A DNA stretch of 64,000 nucleotides from Tragulus kanchil (lineage: Eukaryota > Chordata > Mammalia > Artiodactyla > Tragulidae): NCBI GenBank assembly GCA_022376925.1, contig JAIOJX010000005.1, positions 88,123,501 to 88,187,500 on the forward strand, in the 5' to 3' direction. The translations under genes and the position numbers were made by a program. Under the pieces are notes generated by a model. It was given only the letters and a program-made list of their open reading frames with translations. It had not been told where the DNA came from and did not search any database. Positions 1-8,015 of the stretch are shown one piece after another (the stretch's first letter is position 1; each line of letters opens with the position of its first letter).

Positions 1-17
1 TTCTGTGAGTGAGCTCC
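1..17 (+). repeat. Right end of an upstream duplicate copy (inferred duplication S)
   Basis: Bases 1-17 are identical to 1088-1104, an offset of 1087, which lies inside the 1044-1158 range of the eighteen complete duplications here. Base 18 onward is unrelated to what follows 1104. The window therefore appears to open in the last bases of a first copy, with the second copy running from about 18 to 1104. The first copy would lie outside the window, so this is inference. Confidence 0.6.
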
Positions 18-125
18 GTTGGACATGAGTCTGAACAAACTCCAGCAGATAGAGGAGCACAGGGAAGCCTGGCATGCTACAGCCTATGGAGTCTCAAAGA
101 GTTGGACACGACAGTGAACAACAAA
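18..125 (+). mobile_element. BovB / Bov-A 3' tail fragment
   Basis: The stretch carries the characteristic BovB/Bov-A ending: 'ggacatgagt', then 'agggaagcctggc', then 'agagttggacacgac' and a 'gaacaacaaaa' tail. It is 5'-truncated, or cut by the left-edge duplication junction. BovB is an RTE-clade LINE abundant in ruminants. No coding potential remains. Confidence 0.85.
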
Positions 126-666
126 ATAATGATACATATTCCCTATGTGTGCATGTGGACTTGGTAAGCAGATGCAGCAAAGTAGGATTCTAGGTATAAA
201 ATAGCACAGGACAGTATTTCCAACAGTTCATATGAGTTCATTACAGTTATTATAGAACAGTCTGGAGGGTAGACTGTTGGAGGGTGAATCTATATACTCT
301 GTACAAGGGGAGTGAAGGCCCTCAGGCCCACATGATGAAATACAGCAAGAGTGGATGCTGGCTTAGAACCCACATGCCTCACAGTGAGAACTGCTCCTTT
401 CTTATAGCAATAATTATCCTTTTTTTTTTTTTAAGAAAAAATGTGAAAGAAGGAATATGTCGCCATTCTAACAAAACTGGAAAAAGTTGAACTGTTCTCT
501 TATGAAAGGAGTTGGTAGAGAGAATGATCCCTTTCTCTTTTATTTTTAATAAGTTTTGCTTTGGGAAATGTCAGCATTTATGTGGACAATGACATGAATG
601 TTTCTAGTGACCAGCAGCTACTTAGTGATATGGGGGAGGTTGACAGCCACATAAAGGGAACCAACA
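126..666. other. Unassigned AT-rich sequence
   Basis: I see no gene. A 68-codon frame near 284-490 runs through a poly-T tract and has no recognisable features. There is a T-run at about 420-432. Part of this block would be the second copy of the inferred left-edge duplication. Confidence 0.5.
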
Positions 667-760
667 GGGACTTCTAGGGGTCCAGTGGTTAAGACTTTGC
701 CTTCTATGCAGGAGGTGCTGGTTTGATCCCTAGTCAGGGAGCTAAGATCCCACATGCCTC
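667..760 (+). mobile_element. Older artiodactyl tRNA-Glu SINE, 5' part
   Basis: It starts with the SINE head 'agggacttct..ggtccagtgg', has a B-box-like 'ggtttgatccc' and continues to 'aagatcccacatgcctc'. It stops abruptly at 760, where the LTR terminus 'tgtcg' begins, so the LTR element probably interrupted it. I could not find the missing 3' part elsewhere in the window. Confidence 0.8.
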
Positions 761-929
761 TGTCGTGGGCACTGCGTAGTCACTTATCTCTGATTAATAG
801 ATGTGAGGAAATGCTCAATTACCCCTATACTATTTTGGGAGAACTTCTGCCTACACAATGTAACTCCCTCTAATTTAAGAGACTAGAACTTCAACAGTAG
901 AAAGGCGTGGAGTTCAAATCAAGATCAGG

Positions 930-935
930 TTTATT
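930..935 (-). promoter_or_regulatory. LTR polyadenylation signal AATAAA
   Basis: The plus strand reads tttatt, giving AATAAA on the minus strand. It lies about 160 nt downstream of the expected LTR start and about 170 nt before the CA terminus, which fits an R/U5 boundary near 910. Confidence 0.5.
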
Positions 936-1040
936 AGCATAAAGAACATTAATCAGTAACCGTGTCTTCAAGTATCAGCATCAGTACATTGCATCAAAGT
1001 TCAGAGTTCAGAATTCAATCAACAAAATAACAGAAAAATC

Positions 1041-1048
1041 TTACCCCA
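1041..1048 (-). promoter_or_regulatory. Candidate splice donor inside LTR R region
   Basis: The minus strand reads CTGGG|GTAAGA, with GT at 1044-1043, a near-consensus 5' splice site. Its position about 50 nt past the predicted transcription start matches the known location of the major donor in foamy-virus R regions. Function is inferred. Confidence 0.4.
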
Positions 1049-1119
1049 GAGTTGGAGAGCTTCAGTCTCATCTCAGACACAGCTAAGTTCTGTGAGTGAG
1101 CTCCCGTACAATCTTTTCC

Positions 1120-1127
1120 CTTTATAG
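1120..1127 (-). promoter_or_regulatory. LTR TATA box
   Basis: The minus strand reads CTATAAAG. Initiation would be expected 25-30 nt downstream, near 1095, placing the candidate donor and the AATAAA inside R. Confidence 0.5.
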
Positions 1128-1620
1128 GAAAAACCCTTAGCCATTTGTCCCCCTTGCCACTTCTCCAGCTGGAGAAAGGTCGGGGGCTAGCCAAGTTCCC
1201 AGGTGGACAACAGGCAAGTCGCCAGTTCTCCAAGCGGTGCCCAGCTATCCTCCTATCTTCTATCAAGAGTACAATCATTGTTACATTGTTTCACAAGTCA
1301 TTGCAAGCATTCAAAATTTAACAGGAATGAACAATAAAGCTAATCACAGCTGCATATATTTTTACTTCTGCTTTTACTTACATTCTAAGAAATCATATTT
1401 ATTCAAAGGGCAAACTTAATCTTTTTTATTTTATTTGAATTTATGACTTAAAGAAAAAACATTGCTCCTGGCTTCTATGTCATGTGAGCTTACAACATGA
1501 GCTAGACCAGAGCAGGTTACTCAGGTCAAGGACCAAGCTAACTTATTCTTAGGAAAGTAAACAGATAAAGTTGGAATGTTGCTATTAGGGCTTTCCTTAT
1601 TTACCAGTAGCTTTCAAGCT

Positions 1621-1956
1621 TCACTTATGGGTGGAACTCTGCCGAGGCGGCCGGCAGTAAGTCACAAATTCCTCATTGCTGGAGGACGAGTCTTGGCTCA
1701 CCTGGCTGTAACTTTTCTTAGAGACAAACTTCTTTCCTTTAGGGTTAGTATATATACCTCCCTTAGGTATCATCATATTCACCCACTCTTCGGCCCCATC
1801 CGAGCTAACATCGCTTTCCAAAGGACGGATTCTAGGCCTCAAAAGCTTATCTGGGGTTTGAGGATCATCTGAATCACTGTCTCCATCCTCACTAATTTCT
1901 CTATACCCTAAGGCCCAGTATATTCCTAGAAATTCTCCAGACTCTGCCCATGACAC
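1621..1956 (-). CDS. Open frame in LTR U3, possible retroviral accessory exon remnant
   Basis: The frame has 111 codons from a GTG at 1956 to the stop at 1621. It stays open upstream for seven more codons to a TGA, with no ATG at the start; the first in-frame Met pair is in 'WVNMMIPKGG'. The product is hydrophilic, with an acidic DGDSDSDD stretch near residue 25 and serine runs near residue 90 (QDSSSSNEE). There is no signal peptide, membrane segment or domain I recognise. A pyrimidine-rich 'tttttctag' lies just upstream and could act as a splice acceptor, so this could be the 3' exon of a spliced product. Open frames in U3 are known for foamy viruses and for mouse mammary tumour virus; I cannot assign this one. 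An identical frame at 2732-3067 lies in the second copy of duplication A. It may equally be a non-functional remnant. Confidence 0.35.
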   Translation of the reverse strand: MSWAESGEFLGIYWALGYREISEDGDSDSDDPQTPDKLLRPRIRPLESDVSSDGAEEWVNMMIPKGGIYTNPKGKKFVSKKSYSQVSQDSSSSNEEFVTYCRPPRQSSTHK

Positions 1957-2131
1957 CTCTAGGCTAGAAAAACCAACTCATAAAACAGGCAGTATTGTAA
2001 CAGACTTAAAAATGGTCTGCATCATAAAAAAAAAAACACTTAAAAAAATAAACAGTTGATCTATGTAGTTCCTTAAGGTTTCCACAAATTAGGCTCACAT
2101 TCAAACAACTTGAGGAATATATATTCATATG

Positions 2132-2358
2132 AGTTTTTTTTTTTTTTTTTTTGCCACTTATATTGGTCTTTCATTTATCTATTTTCATCCATCTTTGTTT
2201 CTTTGGCCTGTTTGGGCCTCCGGCCTCTCTTGCTGCAGAGCACTGGGTCTGGGCACATGTGCTCCAGAGCTCCGGCTCGATAGTTAGACACATCAGTCCA
2301 GCTGCTCCGTGGCACATGGGTTCTTCCCAGGCCGGGGATCTTTCCAGTGCCCCTTCCA
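2132..2358 (-). mobile_element. Composite SINE, truncated at duplication junction (copy 1)
   Basis: Same element as 3245-3489. It begins with the T-run and 'tatctattttcatccatc' and stops at 'gtgccccttccac', where duplication A's second copy begins. The tRNA-like head is missing only because of the junction. Confidence 0.85.
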
Positions 2359-2731
2359 CTATCCTCCTATCTTCTATCAAGAGTACAATCATTGTTACAT
2401 TGTTTCACAAGTCATTGCAAGCATTCAAAATTTAACAGAAAACAATAAAGCTAATCACAGCTGCATATATTTTTACTTCTGCTTTTACTTACATTCTAAG
2501 AAATCATATTTATTCAAAGGGCAAACTTAATCTTTTTTATTTTATTTGAATTTATGACTTAAAGAAAAAACATTGCTCCTGGCTTCTATGTCATGTGAGC
2601 TTACAACATGAGCTAGACCAGAGCAGGTTACTCAGGTCAAGGACCAAGCTAACTTATTCTTAGGAAAGTAAACAGATAAAGTTGGAATGTTGCTATTAGG
2701 GCTTTCCTTATTTACCAGTAGCTTTCAAGCT

Positions 2732-3067
2732 TCACTTATGGGTGGAACTCTGCCGAGGCGGCCGGCAGTAAGTCACAAATTCCTCATTGCTGGAGGACGA
2801 GTCTTGGCTCACCTGGCTGTAACTTTTCTTAGAGACAAACTTCTTTCCTTTAGGGTTAGTATATATACCTCCCTTAGGTATCATCATATTCACCCACTCT
2901 TCGGCCCCATCCGAGCTAACATCGCTTTCCAAAGGACGGATTCTAGGCCTCAAAAGCTTATCTGGGGTTTGAGGATCATCTGAATCACTGTCTCCATCCT
3001 CACTAATTTCTCTATACCCTAAGGCCCAGTATATTCCTAGAAATTCTCCAGACTCTGCCCATGACAC
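2732..3067 (-). CDS. Second copy of the LTR U3 open frame
   Basis: The conceptual product is identical to that of 1621-1956, at an offset of 1111, within duplication A. The lack of any difference across 336 bases supports an artefactual copy. Annotate as one locus. Confidence 0.3.
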   Translation of the reverse strand: MSWAESGEFLGIYWALGYREISEDGDSDSDDPQTPDKLLRPRIRPLESDVSSDGAEEWVNMMIPKGGIYTNPKGKKFVSKKSYSQVSQDSSSSNEEFVTYCRPPRQSSTHK

Positions 3068-3244
3068 CTCTAGGCTAGAAAAACCAACTCATAAAACAGG
3101 CAGTATTGTAACAGACTTAAAAATGGTCTGCATCATAAAAAAAAAAACACTTAAAAAAATAAACAGTTGATCTATGTAGTTCCTTAAGGTTTCCACAAAT
3201 TAGGCTCACATTCAAACAACTTGAGGAATATATATTCATATGAG

Positions 3245-3489
3245 TTTTTTTTTTTTTTTTTTTGCCACTTATATTGGTCTTTCATTTATCTATTTTCATC
3301 CATCTTTGTTTCTTTGGCCTGTTTGGGCCTCCGGCCTCTCTTGCTGCAGAGCACTGGGTCTGGGCACATGTGCTCCAGAGCTCCGGCTCGATAGTTAGAC
3401 ACATCAGTCCAGCTGCTCCGTGGCACATGGGTTCTTCCCAGGCCGGGGATCTTTCCAGTGCCCCTTCCACTGGTCCACCAGGGAAGCCC
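3245..3489 (-). mobile_element. Composite tRNA-Glu SINE inserted in the LTR
   Basis: Reading on the plus strand: a T-run, 'tatctattttcatccatc', then 'gcagagcactgggtctggg', and finally the inverted head 'tggtccaccagggaagccc'. It is flanked by ttcatatgagtttt (3235-3248) and ttcgtatgagtttt (3490-3503), a 14-bp target duplication with one mismatch. It therefore inserted after the LTR element was in place. Confidence 0.9.
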
Positions 3490-3670
3490 TTCGTATGAGT
3501 TTTGAGCATTTTTTCTTTCTTCTTCTTTTTTTTTTTTTGGAGGTGCTTGGATTGAGGAAAGTGAAATAGATACAATCAGGAATAATGCAAAAAAGTGGCA
3601 TCACCATGGTTGTTCAAGAATAAACCCACTTAAAATTGCTGTATAACCTAAAATGTGTAATTCTTATTAT

Positions 3671-3882
3671 AAATACTCCTCATTTATTGAACACTTGCTG
3701 TATGTCAGTAATGGTGATGATGGCATTGCATAAATTACTTATCTAACTCCATCTATGAAGTAGGCAGTTTTATTTCTCACATTTTCAAAGATGAAGAAAA
3801 AGGCCAGAGGCACACAGCTCATAAGTGGGATTTCAACCCAAATCTCTTTGATGCCAAAACCATAACTCTTAATCACTAGTCA
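3671..3882 (-). repeat. MIR remnant
   Basis: Reverse-orientation MIR landmarks appear in order: 'tttattgaacacttgctgta', 'tctatgaagtaggcag', 'aagatgaag', 'cacacagctcataagtggga' and 'actcttaatcacta'. MIR is an ancient tRNA-derived mammalian SINE. Confidence 0.85.
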
Positions 3883-4179
3883 GAAAAAATACAGGAATAA
3901 CTGAGGACTGTACTTGGTTTCTACAGAATTGTAACTGAGCGAATAGGGCTCAAGAGTAACCTTGACGGTATAATTAGGGCAAGGGGAAGACATTACTTTT
4001 CTTTGGAGAGGAACATAAGAAAAGTGGTGAAAGCACTTTGCCAGCTGAGATCCTCAAACCAGTGCAAAGGCTTCCACCTCAGGCCTGTCTTTGCTGCTCT
4101 GGGGAAAAGAGCACCTACGCATTCCTTTTTCTCTCCACATTCTGCTTAATCCTGTCACATGACCTGTCCGATTTCCCAT

Positions 4180-4300
4180 TTATATACATTTTGTTCGTTG
4201 TTCCTTTTGCTCATTACACTGTGAACTCCATGAAGCCTGATTCCCAGTTGGCTTTGTTTCCCACGCTACCCTAGGCTCTCCCATAGTGCCAGGCACACAG
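4180..4300 (+). repeat. L2-like remnant
   Basis: The motifs 'actgtgaactccatgaag' and 'agtgccaggcacacag' resemble the L2 3' end (gtaagctccttgag..agtgcctggcacatag). It is short and diverged. Confidence 0.5.
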
Positions 4301-4304
4301 AAGC

Positions 4305-4400
4305 CAATAGTAATAATAACCTTGATTGAGCCCTTGCTGTGGGCTAGGTATCCTTCCAAACATTTTACTTATATGATTTCATTTAACTTGCACTGTGACT
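4305..4400 (-). repeat. MIR fragment
   Basis: 'gagcccttgctgtgggctagg' followed by 'atatgatttcatttaacttg' matches the 3' half of MIR in reverse orientation. Confidence 0.65.
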
Positions 4401-4709
4401 CTCTGCTCACTTTAGACTCAGAGGGAGGAGATGGCAATGGTCTGCACAGCTTCTTTCAACCATCACTGGTTCTTTTCATTCTCCATCCTGTGGCTCCCCT
4501 GCCTGCCATGTAAATGTGTTATCCTCACCAAGTCCACTACAAAACTGTTACTTATTCCTGATTGCTTGCTTGTTTTATAATATATGTTTATTTTTTATCT
4601 AATAACAGTATCAAGCAGAGGGAGTTAACCTTTCTCTTGTTAAGCTGGGATATTATTTTTAATATTTATTTCTTTCAGATGGCTGAACTACTCAGGCTAG
4701 AATGCTCCT

Positions 4710-4814
4710 ATTTTTTTATTATGTATTTATTTGGCCACACAGAGTGTGGGATCTTAGTTCCTTGACTAGGGATCGAAGTGCAGTTTCTTAACCACTGGAC
4801 TGCCAGGGAAGTCT
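4710..4814 (-). mobile_element. Short artiodactyl tRNA-Glu SINE
   Basis: A T-rich start is followed by 'tgtgggatcttagttcc', an inverted B box ('agggatcgaa') and 'aaccactggactgccaggga'. It is a short older form without the composite body. Confidence 0.8.
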
Positions 4815-5120
4815 AAGAAGCCGGGCTATTCTTGTTGAATAAATATCAGATAATACCAGCCATGAATCTGCTTGAAAATCACTTTTATATACCATCTGGA
4901 AAAGGGAGAAAATGAATTCAGTTCTCAGAAGTAAAAACATGTTAGAAGAGGAATGAAACAAGTCTATTTAATATATATCTACTGGGTTGCTGGTTTATTA
5001 ATATCTCCATGTTTGGGAAAATAAAAGCAAATTCAAGACTCAGACTCACCACAAAAAAGTTGGCAAATTTTAAAGCTATAGAGGCATGGGCAATTTGGGG
5101 AATATTTTGAGTGGATGAGT

Positions 5121-7234
5121 CATGTGTTCCTTGAGACTTGCACAGAGCGCTGGACCTGCACAATGAGTCAGCTTGTTGGTAAAAGAAGTGTGCAGGGAAC
5201 CATGATGTGTAGCCTGGTAAATCTGTGCCACAACAGCTACCCAATGAACGTATGGGGGGAAACAACTTTGATGACTAACAACAAATGTTTCATATAATCT
5301 TATATTATCATAGAATTAAATGGACAATAGGAGCCAAACAAGATTCTAGGTTAGAAGAGATTCTAGGTAAGAAGAGAGGTAAAAATTAGGTAAACATTAG
5401 ATAATTCTTAACTGGTTCAAGTACAGAAGGTGGAATTAATAATAGAGTCCTGTACCTAGTAAACATTCAATAAACATTTGTTTTGACTAACTTGATTTCA
5501 AGAGTGCTTATGAGAAGAAATAGCCTCCCTCTCCACCCACATATCAGTATAAGTCTTTCACTCAAGCAAAAGGAAAGATTAGCTGTTTATTTTTAATCAT
5601 CCTTGAGAACAAGGCCCATGCAAGAGACTACTTTATTCTCTTATCTTCCCGCACCATCCCACACTTTGACCATCGTAAATCTCTCTCTTCCTGTTCCTCT
5701 GTTCTCTGCCCAAGGACCTGTGACTTCCATTCTCAGACATATCTGTGCCATATGGGTAAAAGAACAAAGTGAGGAGTCATTTCCTTTATCTGTTCTTGTA
5801 AATAGCCCAGAAACATGAGACAGGATCTAGGGAGGTTTATACAGGAAACTGACCTATTAAATATTTGAGTGAGGGGCTAAAGCAGAGACCATGACTTAGA
5901 TGAGGGATATCACCTTAAGGGAGAGTTTTGTTATTAAGAGGTAATAATTAGAATTTGCTTAACATTTAAATTAGTTTTCTTTGCCTTTCACTTAAAGAAA
6001 ATCAGTTAAGTGTCTGTAAAAGACATGAATCTGAGACTCAAAATCCTCCCACTGAAAATGTTCAGTGATTACTGATAGATTCTATGCCAGAGATACTCCT
6101 TGTTGTGTTTATGATATACTGAAAAGCAAGAAACTCCCTAACCAGGCTTGCAATATAAAAGTTCCCCAAAATGGAATTTGAGTGGATTGGGAAGTTCATG
6201 TGTTCCTTGAGACTTGCACAGAGCGCTGGACCTGCACAATGAGTCAGCTTGTTGGTAAAAGAAGTGTGCAGGGAACCATGATGTGTAGCCTGGTAAATCT
6301 GTGCCACAACAGCTACCCAATGAACGTATGGGGGGAAACAACTTTGATGACTAACAACAAATGTTTCATATAATCTTATATTATCATAGAATTAAATGGA
6401 CAATAGGAGCCAAACAAGATTCTAGGTTAGAAGAGATTCTAGGTAAGAAGAGAGGTAAAAATTAGGTAAACATTAGATAATTCTTAACTGGTTCAAGTAC
6501 AGAAGGTGGAATTAATAATAGAGTCCTGTACCTAGTAAACATTCAATAAACATTTGTTTTGACTAACTTGATTTCAAGAGTGCTTATGAGAAGAAATAGC
6601 CTCCCTCTCCACCCACATATCAGTATAAGTCTTTCACTCAAGCAAAAGGAAAGATTAGCTGTTTATTTTTAATCATCCTTGAGAACAAGGCCCATGCAAG
6701 AGACTACTTTATTCTCTTATCTTCCCGCACCATCCCACACTTTGACCATCGTAAATCTCTCTCTTCCTGTTCCTCTGTTCTCTGCCCAAGGACCTGTGAC
6801 TTCCATTCTCAGACATATCTGTGCCATATGGGTAAAAGAACAAAGTGAGGAGTCATTTCCTTTATCTGTTCTTGTAAATAGCCCAGAAACATGAGACAGG
6901 ATCTAGGGAGGTTTATACAGGAAACTGACCTATTAAATATTTGAGTGAGGGGCTAAAGCAGAGACCATGACTTAGATGAGGGATATCACCTTAAGGGAGA
7001 GTTTTGTTATTAAGAGGTAATAATTAGAATTTGCTTAACATTTAAATTAGTTTTCTTTGCCTTTCACTTAAAGAAAATCAGTTAAGTGTCTGTAAAAGAC
7101 ATGAATCTGAGACTCAAAATCCTCCCACTGAAAATGTTCAGTGATTACTGATAGATTCTATGCCAGAGATACTCCTTGTTGTGTTTATGATATACTGAAA
7201 AGCAAGAAACTCCCTAACCAGGCTTGCAATATAA
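5121..7234. repeat. Tandem duplication B (5121-6158 / 6197-7234)
   Basis: The clean offset is 1076. The 38 bases 6159-6196 are a corrupted version of the flank before 5121: both contain 'gagtggat' and run into 'catgtgttcc', but the spacer has extra and altered bases. That is the pattern of a noisy read end, not of a recombination joint. Apart from an L2-like end near 5440-5490 I see no gene or repeat inside. Confidence 0.93.
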
Positions 7235-7310
7235 GAGCTGATCTGTCTTCCCAAGATGAAAATCTGGAATGACTTTCAGAGTTTTTTTTTTTTAATCATA
7301 GTGAAGCTCT

Positions 7311-7600
7311 TTTTTTTTTTTTTTTTTTTTTTAATTTTTTTGGCCTCTTTTATTGGTCTTTCGTTTATTTATTTTCATCCATCTTTGTTCTTTGGCCCCT
7401 GTGGGCCTCACATTGCAGTGGCCTCTTTCATTGCAGAGCACTGGCCTTGGGTGTGTGTGCTCCAGAGCTCTGGCTCATAGTTGGACACACCAGTCTCATA
7501 GCTCTGCGACATGTGGGATCTTCCTAGACCAGAGATCAAACCAGCACCCCTTGCACTGCAAGGTGGACTCTTTACCCACTGGACCACCAGAGAAACCCCC
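7311..7600 (-). mobile_element. Composite tRNA-Glu SINE
   Basis: A long T-run, 'ggtctttcgtttatttattt', 'gcagagcactggccttggg' and 'ggaccaccagagaaac' are present. The 15-bp target duplication agtgaagctcttttt is perfect (7300-7314 and 7603-7617). The insertion abuts an older SINE. Confidence 0.92.
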
Positions 7601-7617
7601 AGAGTGAAGCTCTTTTT

Positions 7618-7877
7618 AAAAAAATAATTTATTTGGCTGCTCTGTGTCTTCATTACTGTGTATTAGCATTCTCTAGTTGTAGCAAATAGGGGCTACTCTA
7701 GTTTTGGTGCACAGGCTTCTCATTGTAGTGGCTTCACTTGCTGCAGGGCACAGGCTCAGTAGGTGTGGTTCACAGCCTTAGTTGTCCGTTGGCTTATAGG
7801 ATCTTCCCATACAAGGGATCAAACCTGTGCCCCCTGAATTGGTGGGTGAATTTATAACCCCTGGACCACTGGGAAGT
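7618..7877 (-). mobile_element. Older full-length artiodactyl tRNA-Glu SINE
   Basis: The inverted body has 'atttggctgctctgtgtctt', 'gcttctcattgtagtggctt', 'ggatcttcccatacaaggga' and 'ctggaccactgggaag'. It is more diverged than the adjacent composite SINE. Confidence 0.85.
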
Positions 7878-8015
7878 TCTGTGGAGGAATTGGATTTATT
7901 GGAATGTGCAAGGGACAAGAGGTATTGATAATATCTTTGGTCATTGGTTTCCAAATTACCTAAGTAGCATGCAGAGATTTAATTGCCTAACTTGGCTATA
8001 GAACAAATAGGAGAG

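Larger units (their letters stand above)
1245..3471. repeat. Tandem duplication A (1245-2360 / 2359-3471)
   Basis: Both copies start with 'ctatcctcctatcttc' and end with 'gtgccccttccac'. The offset is 1114 falling to 1111 after a 3-base difference near 1323/2437 (aggaatgaac versus agaaaac). Copy 1 breaks in mid-SINE; only copy 2 continues to the SINE end and its target duplication. This favours an untrimmed overlap over a real duplication. Confidence 0.95.
761..3508 (-). mobile_element. Endogenous retrovirus LTR, foamy-virus-like layout (split by duplication A and a SINE)
   Basis: Read on the minus strand, the element runs from TGCTC at 3508 to ACGACA at 761. Removing the artefactual second copy (about 1.1 kb) and a SINE insertion leaves roughly 1.4 kb. 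In order I see a long U3 with an open frame (1956-1621), a TATA box (about 1127-1120), a consensus splice donor about 50 nt after the expected start (1045/1044), AATAAA (935-930) and about 150 bp to the CA end. A 30-nt all-purine run (minus strand, 3538-3509) directly precedes the TG end, as a polypurine tract would before a 3' LTR. A splice donor inside R with the poly(A) signal downstream in R is known for spumaviruses. No flanking target duplication or primer site is visible, and no gag, pol or env sequence is recognisable, so the class is inferred from layout only. A solo or truncated 3' LTR is most likely. Confidence 0.5.

Noticed and set aside
1245..3471. Paired ~1.1-kb direct repeats as LTRs flanking proviruses
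   Set aside because: The copies abut directly with no internal region, and 18 unrelated sequences behave the same way.
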